A stretch of 15,347 bases of DNA, from the NCBI GenBank assembly GCA_919902095.1, contig CAKKQL010000162.1, positions 1 through 15,347 of the forward strand, given 5' to 3'. This DNA comes from Acidiferrobacterales bacterium (lineage in GTDB: Bacteria; Pseudomonadota; Gammaproteobacteria; Acidiferrobacterales; Sulfurifustaceae). The position numbers and the translations under genes are program-made. Every line of letters begins with the position of its first letter. The stretch's first letter is position 1. The notes beneath the pieces were generated by a model. It was not told the DNA's origin, did not search any database, and saw nothing but the letters and a program-made list of their open reading frames with translations. Shown piece after piece: positions 1 to 6,768 of this stretch.

Positions 1-153
1 CTCGAAGTAGAGGGTCGCGTGCGGGCCAACCTGCACCTGACGATTTTTCTTGTGCACCATGACCTTGGCGCGAAAGTCGTTGCGCTGTTTGGCGTATTGC
101 TCCAGGGGTATGAGCTGGTCGCGGGTGAGTTTTTGCATGGTTTCGGCTCTCAT
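1..153 (-). CDS. DUF3501 family protein, N-terminal part (cut by window edge)
   Basis: This is the first 51 codons of a gene that continues beyond the left edge. The protein starts MRAETMQKLTRDQL and continues with a Tyr-Ala-Lys-Gln-Arg element, VMVHKKNRQVQVGPH and a final LYFE. This pattern (leader, basic VHKKNR stretch, GPH, then F-E) is what I recognise as the start of DUF3501 proteins. Their biochemical role is not established. The ATG at 153 is preceded by GAGGAG, which overlaps the stop codon of the upstream ferritin-like gene (TGAGGAG), and only 10 bases separate the two genes, so translation is probably coupled. An internal ATG at codon 6 is a possible alternative start but has a poorer ribosome site. 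DUF3501 genes are, from my knowledge of the families, often found next to rubrerythrin and GlpC-like genes, which fits. Family call fairly sure; function unknown. Confidence 0.75.
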   Translation of the reverse strand, partial: MRAETMQKLTRDQLIPLEQYAKQRNDFRAKVMVHKKNRQVQVGPHATLYFE

Positions 154-163
154 AAAATACTCC

Positions 164-463
164 TCAGGATTTGTGCTTCTCTTCCAGGGCGGCGATCGGT
201 TTGTCGGTAAACAGGTAGTCGCGCAGCTCCTTGTCGAACCTCGGGTCGCGGCGGCGAATCCACTCCAGCACCATCGCGGCGTGCTCTTTTTCCTCGTCGC
301 GGTTGTGCGCCAGGATGGCTCGTAAATCCTTGTCCTTGCAGGCATCGACGCGCTGGTTGTACCAGTCCACCGCTTCCAGCTCCTCCATCAGCGAGACGAT
401 GGCGCGGTGCATGTCGCGGGTTTCCTCGCTCAGGTTCGATTCGTGATAGCCCTCGTTCGCCAT
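164..463 (-). CDS. Encapsulated-ferritin (EncFtn) family protein lacking a cargo-loading tag
   Basis: A 99-residue ferritin-like protein closely resembling the Rhodospirillum rubrum encapsulated ferritin. Known EncFtn proteins form a ring-shaped decamer in which diiron sites at subunit interfaces oxidise Fe(II), and the iron is mineralised inside an encapsulin shell. The visible key residues are in the stretch MEELEAVDWY (E27, E28, E30, W34, Y35) and in HNRDEEKEH (E58, H61). Allowing a four-residue offset they match the R. rubrum ferroxidase, entry-site and tyrosine positions (E31, E32, E34, W38, Y39, E62, H65). The protein ends at EEKHKS, directly after the helical core. The linker and C-terminal encapsulin-targeting peptide of the R. 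rubrum protein are absent, and no encapsulin gene lies in the window. The start ATG at 463 has a strong AAGGAGG site, 19 bases after the stop of the iron-sulfur gene. I infer a free cytosolic ferroxidase. It could be packaged by an encapsulin elsewhere only if an unusual signal is used. Confidence 0.88.
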   Translation of the reverse strand: MANEGYHESNLSEETRDMHRAIVSLMEELEAVDWYNQRVDACKDKDLRAILAHNRDEEKEHAAMVLEWIRRRDPRFDKELRDYLFTDKPIAALEEKHKS

Positions 464-482
464 AGCCCCTCCTTCTTGAGAA

Positions 483-1925
483 TCAAATCCCGTATGCCGC
501 GCGCAACAGCGACATCGGGTGCTCCGGCTGCATGCCGGTTTTCAGGCCGTTCTCGATCTGGTGCCCGGCCATCGGGCAATCGCTGCTGTAGTGGTCGCAC
601 TCGCTCGCCTTGATGCGGTCGACCACCGGCCGACAGATCTTCATCGACGCCGCGTGGAACTCGCTTTTGATCGCGTACGTGCCGTCGTGCCCCGTGCAGC
701 GCTCGATGGTGTCGATCTTGGTGTCTGGCACAAGCTGTAACAGCTCGCGGGTTTTGAGACCGATGTTCTGCACACGCAGGTGGCAGGACACATGGTAGGC
801 GACCTTGCCGAGCGGTTGCTTGAAATCGATGCTCAGCTTGCCCTCTTTGTGGCGCAGCATCAGGTACTCGAAGGGATCGAACATCGCCTGCTTCACCTTC
901 TGTACCGCCGCATCGTCCGGGAATATGAGCGGCAACTCCTGCTTGAACATGAGCGCGCACGACGGCACCGGCGCCACGATGTCCCAACCCTCGTCCACGA
1001 GCTTGGCCAACACCGGGATGTTTACTTCTTTTGCGCGCGCTACCGCCTCAAGGTCGCCAAGCTCAAGCTTGGGCATGCCGCAGCACTGCTCCTTTTCGGC
1101 GATGGTCACGGGAATGCCATTGTGGCGGAACACCGCTACCAAATCTTCGGCGACCTGCGGTTCGTTGTAGTTGCCATAGCAGGTGGCATACAGCGCCACG
1201 CGCCCGCGTGTGCTGCCTGTCGGCATCGCGTCACCGGCTGCGGCGGCAGCGTCGTAGCGCTTGCGGAAAGTACGACTATGATACTCCGGCAGGATCGCGT
1301 CCGGGTGTATACCCAGCACCTTGTCAAGCGCCTTGCGGAAAACATTGATCTTGTTCGAGGCGTTAACGGTTTGCACCACGATCGGAATGCCTACGAGCTT
1401 TCCAACCGTGTCGGTGCTGGTGAGCAGGCGATCGCGGAACCTGGCGCCGCTCTTCTGAAACTTTACCGCCTTGGCGCGCAGCATGAGGTGCGGGAAGTCG
1501 AGGTTCCATTCGTGCGGCGGCACATACGGGCACTTGGTCAGGAAGCAAAGATCGCAGAGATAGCAGTGGTCGACGACCTTCCCGTAGTCTTCCTTTTTTA
1601 CGCCGTCGACTTCCATGGTCGGCGATTCATCCACCAGGTCGAACAGCGTCGGGAAGGACTGACACAGGCTCACGCAACGACGGCAGCCGTGGCAGATGTC
1701 AAAGACACGCTCGAGCTCCTTCGCCAGCGCTTCCTCGTCGTAAAATTCCGGATTGCGCCAATCGAGGGCGTGACGCCTGGGCGCCTGGAGGCTGCCTTCG
1801 CCGATGGGATCGAGGCGAGGGGCGCGATACGAAATGGAAGCCCTACTCGCTTCGCTCGTTCGTCCCACCATATCGCCAGTCTCGGTTGCGCCTTCGCGCC
1901 GGCCTTCGTCGGTCGGTTTAGCCAT
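483..1925 (-). CDS. GlpC / heterodisulfide-reductase-like (Fe-S)-binding protein
   Basis: A 480-residue soluble electron-transfer protein of the GlpC/HdrD superfamily. It has two ferredoxin-type 4Fe-4S motifs: C78, C81, C84, C88 (CHGCRRCVSLC) and C121, C124, C127, C132 (CYLCDLCFLTKCP). Two cysteine-rich CCG-type domains follow: the first with C249, C281-C282 and C323, the second with C381 (SCHLRVQNIG) and C410 (ERCTGHDGTY), the same reduced second motif seen in GlpC. GlpC passes electrons from glycerol-3-phosphate dehydrogenase to quinone, but there is no glpA or glpB here, so the partner is unknown. The neighbouring rubrerythrin makes an electron-donor role plausible (inference). Residues 1-45 are a hydrophilic extension rich in Gly, Ser, Arg and Glu before the family-like SLQAPRRHALDWRNPEFYDE. 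The ATG at 1925 has only a weak AGAGAA site, and an in-frame ATG at codon 19 is the alternative. No membrane segment is evident. Confidence 0.85.
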   Translation of the reverse strand: MAKPTDEGRREGATETGDMVGRTSEASRASISYRAPRLDPIGEGSLQAPRRHALDWRNPEFYDEEALAKELERVFDICHGCRRCVSLCQSFPTLFDLVDESPTMEVDGVKKEDYGKVVDHCYLCDLCFLTKCPYVPPHEWNLDFPHLMLRAKAVKFQKSGARFRDRLLTSTDTVGKLVGIPIVVQTVNASNKINVFRKALDKVLGIHPDAILPEYHSRTFRKRYDAAAAAGDAMPTGSTRGRVALYATCYGNYNEPQVAEDLVAVFRHNGIPVTIAEKEQCCGMPKLELGDLEAVARAKEVNIPVLAKLVDEGWDIVAPVPSCALMFKQELPLIFPDDAAVQKVKQAMFDPFEYLMLRHKEGKLSIDFKQPLGKVAYHVSCHLRVQNIGLKTRELLQLVPDTKIDTIERCTGHDGTYAIKSEFHAASMKICRPVVDRIKASECDHYSSDCPMAGHQIENGLKTGMQPEHPMSLLRAAYGI

Positions 1926-1963
1926 GGTCTGATTCTCTTTCTGCTTTTCAGAGCCCCAGAAAG

Positions 1964-1988
1964 CCGGGGCCGGTGGCGCCGGCCCCGG
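1964..1988 (-). terminator. GC-rich hairpin between rubrerythrin and the iron-sulfur gene (attenuator or processing site)
   Basis: A perfect 10-bp stem (CCGGGGCCGG paired with CCGGCCCCGG) encloses a five-base loop, TGGCG on the plus strand. It lies in the 91-base gap after the rubrerythrin stop codon. In the direction of transcription it is followed by CTTTCT rather than a full uridine run, so it is more likely a leaky terminator or an mRNA-stabilising 3' end than a full stop. It would let rubrerythrin mRNA exceed that of the three downstream genes. Confidence 0.6.
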
Positions 1989-2016
1989 ACTTCACCTGAC
2001 GGAATAAACTTCGGTC

Positions 2017-2439
2017 TTACTTGCCGAGCGAGTCGAGCGCCTTCTGGAAGCGGTTGGCGTGCGAGCGTTCGGCCTTGGCCAGGGTCTCGAACCAGTCGGC
2101 GACTTCGCTGAAACCCTCGTCGCGCGCGGTTTTGGCCATCCCCGGGTACATATCGGTGTACTCGTGGGTCTCGCCGGCGATCGCGGCTTTCAGGTTGTCG
2201 GCGGTGGCGCCGATCGGCAGGCCGGTGGCCGGATCGCCGCACTGTTCGAGATATTCGAGGTGGCCATGGGCGTGACCGGTCTCGCCTTCGGCGGTGGAAC
2301 GGAACACCGCGGAGACATCGTTGTAACCTTCCACATCGGCCTTGGCGGCAAAGTAGAGGTAACGACGGTTGGCCTGCGATTCGCCGGCAAAAGCGGCCTT
2401 GAGGCTATTTTCAGTCTTGCTGCCTTTCAGATTCTTCAT
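2017..2439 (-). CDS. Rubrerythrin, diiron domain only (erythrin/sulerythrin type)
   Basis: A 140-residue protein made of a single rubrerythrin four-helix diiron domain. Rubrerythrins reduce hydrogen peroxide to water in the cytoplasm. The ligand set is visible: E20 in [13 protein letters not shown]53-x-x-H56 in EGETGHA, E90 and E93 in [11 protein letters not shown], and E124-x-x-H127 in AERSH. The C-terminal rubredoxin domain of classical rubrerythrin (about 190 residues, with two CxxC pairs) is missing, so electrons must come from a separate protein; the GlpC-like product encoded next is a candidate (inference). The ATG at 2439 follows GAGGAG at good spacing. It is the first gene of the operon, expressed from a near-consensus promoter that a PerR-like palindrome overlaps. 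Rubrerythrin genes are classical members of peroxide-responsive PerR regulons in other bacteria. Confidence 0.93.
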   Translation of the reverse strand: MKNLKGSKTENSLKAAFAGESQANRRYLYFAAKADVEGYNDVSAVFRSTAEGETGHAHGHLEYLEQCGDPATGLPIGATADNLKAAIAGETHEYTDMYPGMAKTARDEGFSEVADWFETLAKAERSHANRFQKALDSLGK

Positions 2440-2498
2440 GGTGTTTACTCCTCAATTTAAGAATGTTTTCCAGTAACTGGTTGAATTAGATTGATAAA

Positions 2499-2516
2499 AA
2501 ATCGATTGCTCGATTT
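2499..2516 (-). promoter_or_regulatory. Stem-loop at the predicted 5' end of the rubrerythrin mRNA
   Basis: On the minus strand, AAATCGA - GCAA - TCGATTT forms a 7-bp perfect stem closed by a GNRA-type tetraloop, followed by TTTT. The predicted transcription start, about seven bases after the -10 box, falls at the base of this stem. It could stabilise the 5' end of the message. Alternatively the arm is a third copy of the AAATCGA half-site of the adjacent palindrome and serves as an extra repressor contact. Both readings are inference. Confidence 0.4.
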
Positions 2517-2534
2517 AGAATTATTCTAAATCGA
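2510..2534. promoter_or_regulatory. 25-bp perfect palindrome, candidate PerR/Fur-family operator
   Basis: Two 12-base arms, TCGATTTAGAAT and ATTCTAAATCGA, are perfect inverted copies around a single central T at 2522. The core TTAGAAT-T-ATTCTAA has the 7-1-7 layout of Fur-family operators. It differs from the Bacillus PerR box (TTATAAT-N-ATTATAA) at one position per half and from the Fur box (TGATAAT-N-ATTATCA) at two. It covers the -10 hexamer of the rubrerythrin promoter, so a bound protein would block RNA polymerase. The palindrome is seen directly; the identity of the regulator is inferred. Confidence 0.72.
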
Positions 2535-2551
2535 AATTACCAGCATGTCAA
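2523..2551 (-). promoter_or_regulatory. Sigma70-type promoter of the rubrerythrin operon
   Basis: On the minus strand, a perfect -35 box TTGACA (2546-2551) is separated by exactly 17 bases from TAGAAT (2523-2528), a 5-of-6 match to the -10 consensus. Transcription should begin near 2516, giving an untranslated leader of about 75 bases before the rubrerythrin ATG at 2439. The strength of the match implies high expression when not repressed, which suits control by an overlapping operator. Confidence 0.8.
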
Positions 2552-2814
2552 GACATTCGACCTTTAACATGGTGTCCGCGCGGCACATCCTCCTTAGATT
2601 ATAGAGAGTCGGGATAACCGGACTATGCTAGGAACGATAATTCGAAAACCATGACGCGTACCATTTTCTTGTTTAACACATAGTCCGCTGCCTCAGAATG
2701 ACAGCTGTCAATATTATTTAGGGCGAATTTGGTTTACGAATCCAAGTCATCTATAGTTTCAGCAGGCCATCCGCTCCCGATGGACATATATAAGGTAAAT
2801 CAAAAAGTTAGCAT
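2552..2814 (+). other. Upstream region of pilB with 12-bp palindrome and a weak promoter candidate
   Basis: This AT-rich stretch contains no convincing gene. A perfect 12-bp palindrome, TGACAGCTGTCA, lies at 2699-2710. A weak sigma70-like pair, TTGGTT (2729-2734) and TATAGT (2752-2757) with 17-base spacing, could start pilB transcription. No clear sigma54 -24/-12 element was seen. The pilB ATG has only a poor Shine-Dalgarno match (AAGG about 19 bases upstream). Confidence 0.35.
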
Positions 2815-4536
2815 ATGGCCCTCCCAAACACGGCAAGCACGCTGAGCGGTCTGTCACTGCGGCTGGTGCGCGACAAACTGCTGAGCCAGCAGGATGCCGA
2901 GCGCATCCAGACCGAGGCCCTCAACAACAAGGTCTCCTTCGTCACCCAGCTGGTCGAGAGCAAAAAGCTCGACAGCGCCACCATTGCGCGCGTCGCCTCC
3001 GATGCCTTCGGCATGCCGCTGTTTGAAATTGACGCGCTCGACCTGGAGAGTGCGCCCGTCAAGCTGCTGGATGAAAAGATCATCCGCCGCCACCGCGTAC
3101 TGCCCCTGCACAAGCGCGGTTCGCGCCTGTTCATCGCCATCGCCGATCCGACCAATCTCCAAGCCATCGAAGAGATCAAGTTTCACACCGGCCTCGGCAC
3201 CGAGCCGATCCTCGTCGAGGAAGCCAAACTCGGCAATGCCATCGAAAAATGCATGGCGGCCAATGACACCAGCCTTGCGCAACTGACGGCGGACGACAGC
3301 CTCGACAATCTCGAGATGATCGCCGACCAGGAAGATGCGCCGGCGTCGGGCGCGACCGGCGAGGAAGGCATCAATGAGGCTCCGATCGTCAAGTTCGTGA
3401 ACAAGGTGCTGATTGATGCCATCAACCGCGGTGCGTCGGACATCCATATCGAACCGTACGAGAAAACCTATCGCGTACGCTATCGCCAGGACGGCATATT
3501 GCAGGAAATCACCAATCCGCCCATCGCGCTGGCCAACCGCATAGCGGCGCGCGTCAAGATTCTGGCGCGGCTCGACATCGCCGAGCGCCGCGTCCCCCAG
3601 GACGGGCGCATGAAAATGCGTCTGTCCAAAAACCGCGCCATCGATTTCCGCGTCAGCACCTTGCCGACACTTTGGGGCGAAAAGATCGTGCTGCGCATTC
3701 TGGATCCCACGTCCGCGACCCTGGGCGTCGAAAAACTGGGTTTTGAACCAGAACAAAAAACGCTCTTCCTCGATGCCGTCAACCGGCCCTACGGCATGGT
3801 GCTGGTCACCGGCCCGACCGGCAGCGGTAAGACCGTTACGCTCTATACAGCGCTCAATATTCTGAACACGCCGGATAACAATATCTCGACCGCGGAAGAT
3901 CCGGTCGAAATCAATCTGGCGGGTATCAACCAGGTCAATATCAATGAAAAGGCCGGGCTTAATTTCGCCTCGGCCATGCGCGCCTTCCTGCGTCAGGACC
4001 CGGACATTATCATGGTCGGCGAAATCCGCGACCTTGAGACCGCCGAGATCGCCATCAAGGCGGCACAGACCGGCCATATGGTGCTGTCCACGCTGCATAC
4101 GAATGATGCCCCTTCGACTCTCACCCGGCTGCTCAACATGGGCGTGCCGGCATTCAACGTCGCCTCCGCCGTGAACCTGATCGTTGCCCAGCGCCTGGCG
4201 CGCCGTCTTTGCGCCAACTGCAAGAAACCCGTTGATATTCCCAAGGAGGCATTGCTCAAAGCCGGCTTCAAGGAGAATGACCTCCCCAATCTGACCATAT
4301 ATGGCGCGGTCGGCTGCGACGTCTGCAACGGCGGCTACAAGGGCCGAGTGGGTATCTATCAGGTCATGCCCCTCTCGGCCGCTACGGGCGCGATCATCAT
4401 GCGCGGCGGTAACCAGCTGGACATCGAAACCCAGGCACGCCAGGAAGGCATACCCGATCTGCGTGAGTCCGGCCTGAAGAAGGTGCGCGACGGTATCACC
4501 AGCTTGCAAGAGATCGAGAACGTCACCAATGCCTAG
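2815..4536 (+). CDS. pilB: Type IV pilus assembly ATPase PilB
   Basis: The 573-residue hexameric ATPase that powers pilus extension from the cytoplasmic face of the inner membrane. An N-terminal MshEN/T2SSE-type domain (about residues 8-150, containing LSGLSLRLVRDKLLS) precedes the secretion ATPase domain. The Walker A motif is GPTGSGKT at 333-340. It is followed by the Asp box STAEDPVEI, a Walker B region DPDIIMVGE (395-403) and a His box TGHMVLSTLHTND. The zinc-binding tetracysteine typical of PilB is present (C466, C469, C501, C504). Length matches the family (about 565-575). The ATG at 2815 gives an N-terminus like that of homologues, although its ribosome site is weak. pilC follows after 19 bases, then pilD. 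No pilin gene is adjacent in this window. Confidence 0.97.
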   Translation: MALPNTASTLSGLSLRLVRDKLLSQQDAERIQTEALNNKVSFVTQLVESKKLDSATIARVASDAFGMPLFEIDALDLESAPVKLLDEKIIRRHRVLPLHKRGSRLFIAIADPTNLQAIEEIKFHTGLGTEPILVEEAKLGNAIEKCMAANDTSLAQLTADDSLDNLEMIADQEDAPASGATGEEGINEAPIVKFVNKVLIDAINRGASDIHIEPYEKTYRVRYRQDGILQEITNPPIALANRIAARVKILARLDIAERRVPQDGRMKMRLSKNRAIDFRVSTLPTLWGEKIVLRILDPTSATLGVEKLGFEPEQKTLFLDAVNRPYGMVLVTGPTGSGKTVTLYTALNILNTPDNNISTAEDPVEINLAGINQVNINEKAGLNFASAMRAFLRQDPDIIMVGEIRDLETAEIAIKAAQTGHMVLSTLHTNDAPSTLTRLLNMGVPAFNVASAVNLIVAQRLARRLCANCKKPVDIPKEALLKAGFKENDLPNLTIYGAVGCDVCNGGYKGRVGIYQVMPLSAATGAIIMRGGNQLDIETQARQEGIPDLRESGLKKVRDGITSLQEIENVTNA

Positions 4537-4555
4537 GGGCGACTGATTCACCACC

Positions 4556-5776
4556 GTGGCTGCCGTCAAGAAACCCAAGCTCGATATCTATACCTGGGAA
4601 GGTGTCGACAAACAGGGTAAGAAATCCAAAGGCGAAATGGAGGCCGGCAGCGTCGCGCTGGTCAATACCTCGCTACGCCGCCAGGGCATCAATCCGCTCA
4701 AGGTACAGCGGCGCCGCGGATCGCTGTTCGCGTTCAAACAGAAGATCAAGCCCAAGGACATCGCAATCTTCACCCGCCAGCTGGCCACCATGCTGCAGGC
4801 GGGCATCCCCATTGCCCAGTCATTCGACATCGTCGGCAAGGGACACGAAAATCCAAGCGTGCAGGGACTGGTGAACGCCATCAAACAGGACGTCGAGTCC
4901 GGCACCAGTCTTACCCAGGCGTTGGGAAAACATCCGCTCTATTTCGACGCCCTTTACTGCAACCTGGTGGCCGCCGGCGAGCAGGCTGGTATCCTCGATG
5001 GCATCCTCGAAAAGCTCGCCACCTACAAGGAAAAGATCGAGGGCATCAAGGGCAAGATAAAATCGGCGTTGTTTTACCCGACGGCGGTTGTGGTTGTCGC
5101 CTTCATCATTACCGCAGTGCTGCTGATCTTCGTGATTCCCCAGTTCGAAAGCCTGTTCAAGGGTTTCGGGGCGGACCTGCCGGCGCTCACCAAGATGGTG
5201 GTTGACTTGTCACGCGTATTCCAGGATTGGTGGTGGGCCATCATTGGCAGTGTTGTCGGCGCGGTCGTCGGCGCATCTTATATGTACAAGCGCTCGCCAA
5301 CGGCGCAGCACACCATGGACCGGCTGCTGCTGCGCGCGCCGGTGATCGGCGTGATCGTCAAGAAGGCCACGATCGCGCGTTTCGCGCGCACCCTGGCCAC
5401 CATGTTCGCGGCCGGTGTGCCGCTGGTCGAGGCGCTGGACTCGGTGGCCGGCGCGACCGGCAATCGTCTCTATTACGAGGGCACGCTGGCCGTCAAGAAC
5501 GACGTCAGCACCGGCATGCAACTGCAGGCGGCGATGAACGCCACCGGCCTGTTTCCGAACATGGTCATTCAGATGGTCGCCATCGGTGAGGAGTCGGGCG
5601 AACTGGATAACATGCTTGGCAAGGTCGCGGACTTCTACGAGGGCGAGGTGGATGACGCCGTGGCCGGCCTGAGCAGCCTGCTGGAGCCGATTATCATGGC
5701 GTTTCTGGGTATCATCATCGGCGGCCTGGTCATTGCCATGTACCTGCCGATCTTCAAGATGGCTTCAACGGTCTAA
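4556..5776 (+). CDS. pilC: Type IV pilus inner-membrane platform protein PilC
   Basis: A 406-residue GspF-family polytopic protein, the platform on which PilB acts during pilus assembly. It contains two related T2SSF domains (about residues 70-195 and 272-398), recognisable by their parallel FTRQLATMLQAGIPI and FARTLATMFAAGVPL openings. Membrane segments are visible at about 172-197, 226-244 and 376-400. The start is a GTG at 4556: an in-frame stop lies four codons upstream and no ATG occurs until about residue 28, so GTG is the only good start that keeps the conserved YTWEGVDKQGKK region. The ribosome site is weak, so coupling to pilB, 19 bases upstream, is likely. Confidence 0.96.
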   Translation: MAAVKKPKLDIYTWEGVDKQGKKSKGEMEAGSVALVNTSLRRQGINPLKVQRRRGSLFAFKQKIKPKDIAIFTRQLATMLQAGIPIAQSFDIVGKGHENPSVQGLVNAIKQDVESGTSLTQALGKHPLYFDALYCNLVAAGEQAGILDGILEKLATYKEKIEGIKGKIKSALFYPTAVVVVAFIITAVLLIFVIPQFESLFKGFGADLPALTKMVVDLSRVFQDWWWAIIGSVVGAVVGASYMYKRSPTAQHTMDRLLLRAPVIGVIVKKATIARFARTLATMFAAGVPLVEALDSVAGATGNRLYYEGTLAVKNDVSTGMQLQAAMNATGLFPNMVIQMVAIGEESGELDNMLGKVADFYEGEVDDAVAGLSSLLEPIIMAFLGIIIGGLVIAMYLPIFKMASTV

Positions 5777-5877
5777 CGGCAGCTGCTGAATTTGCGGTTG
5801 CAGGTGTTCCGGCGTGGACACGGCCCGCCTTCCGGAAAATAAGCACGATAAATATTGCCAACCGCCATCCATCGCCC

Positions 5878-6762
5878 ATGACTGCGATACACGCCTTTTT
5901 TGCCTCTTATCCTGCGGCGTTTCCACTGCTCGCGGTTGTCCTCGGGCTGATACTGGGCAGTTTCCTGAACGTGGTCATCTACCGCTTGCCGATCATGCTG
6001 GAACGCCTCTGGCGGCAGCAGTGCGAGGAACACGCGCGACCTTCGGCAACGGCGGCGTCAAAACCGGAGCCCTTCAACCTCGTTTATCCCGGCTCCCGCT
6101 GCCGGCACTGCGGTCACGCCGTTCGGGCGCTCGAAAACATTCCGGTCTTAAGCTTCCTCTGGCTGCGGGGAAAATGCTCGGCCTGCGGGCAGGCCATCTC
6201 CTGGCGCTATCCGGCGGTCGAACTGCTGACGGGCATGCTGTCGCTTGCCGTCGCCTTGCGTTTTGGCATTGCGCCCACCGCCCTGGTGGCGCTGTTTCTG
6301 ACCTGGGCCTTGATTGCGCTCGCCTTCATCGACTACGACCGGCAGATCCTGCCGGACGACATCACCCTGCCGCTGCTGTGGGCCGGCCTGCTGATCAATC
6401 TGTCCGGTGTTTTCACGCCGCTGCCGTCCGCAGTCATCGGCGCGGCCGCGGGCTACGGCTCGCTGTGGCTCGTGTACCAGTTGTTCCGGCTGGCCACCGG
6501 TAAGGAAGGCATGGGTTTCGGCGACTTCAAGCTGTTCGCCGCGCTCGGTGCCTGGCTCGGCTGGCAGCAGCTGCCGCTCATCATCCTGCTCTCGTCGCTG
6601 CTCGGCGCGCTTATCGGCATCGCCTTCATTCTCTTCTTCGGCCGCGACCGGCGCCTGCCCATCCCCTTCGGGCCGTTCCTGTGCGGCGCCGGCTGGGTGG
6701 CGCTGATGTGGGGCGATGCCATTACGCGGTTTTATCTTCAGATCATGCGCTTCGGCGCTTGA
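5878..6762 (+). CDS. pilD: Prepilin peptidase / N-methyltransferase PilD
   Basis: A 294-residue integral membrane aspartyl protease that removes the leader of type IV prepilins and pseudopilins and N-methylates the new N-terminus. The N-terminal methylase region has LGSFLNVVIYRLP (about 26-38) and the tetracysteine zinc site C75, C78, C100, C103. The two catalytic aspartates are D152 (FIDYD) and D216 (GMGFGDFKLFAALG), matching D149 and D213 of Pseudomonas PilD with an offset of three. About eight hydrophobic segments are present. Start ATG 5878 lies 101 bases after pilC and lacks an obvious Shine-Dalgarno sequence, and no better in-frame start was found upstream. The gap has no clear terminator. 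Only six bases separate its stop from the coaE ATG. Confidence 0.96.
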   Translation: MTAIHAFFASYPAAFPLLAVVLGLILGSFLNVVIYRLPIMLERLWRQQCEEHARPSATAASKPEPFNLVYPGSRCRHCGHAVRALENIPVLSFLWLRGKCSACGQAISWRYPAVELLTGMLSLAVALRFGIAPTALVALFLTWALIALAFIDYDRQILPDDITLPLLWAGLLINLSGVFTPLPSAVIGAAAGYGSLWLVYQLFRLATGKEGMGFGDFKLFAALGAWLGWQQLPLIILLSSLLGALIGIAFILFFGRDRRLPIPFGPFLCGAGWVALMWGDAITRFYLQIMRFGA

Positions 6763-6768
6763 CCGGCC

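Noticed and set aside
483..1925. Apparent loss of a cysteine in the second CCG domain (CTG instead of CCG)
   Set aside because: GlpC itself has a single cysteine at this position (ERC-x-GHDG), so it is a family trait, not damage.
483..1925. Annotation as anaerobic glycerol-3-phosphate dehydrogenase subunit C
   Set aside because: No glpA or glpB is nearby and the context is rubrerythrin/ferritin, so only the domain family is supported, not the glpC function.
2619..2687. 9-bp inverted repeat CGGACTATG (2619-2627) / CATAGTCCG (2679-2687) upstream of pilB
   Set aside because: The arms are 51 bases apart and cannot be extended; a repeat of this length is expected by chance fairly often in a 375-bp region.
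2854..4578. Very long open frame on the minus strand opposite pilB
   Set aside because: pilB is certain from its motifs; the antisense frame is an artefact of GC-rich codon use, and its translation has no recognisable domain.
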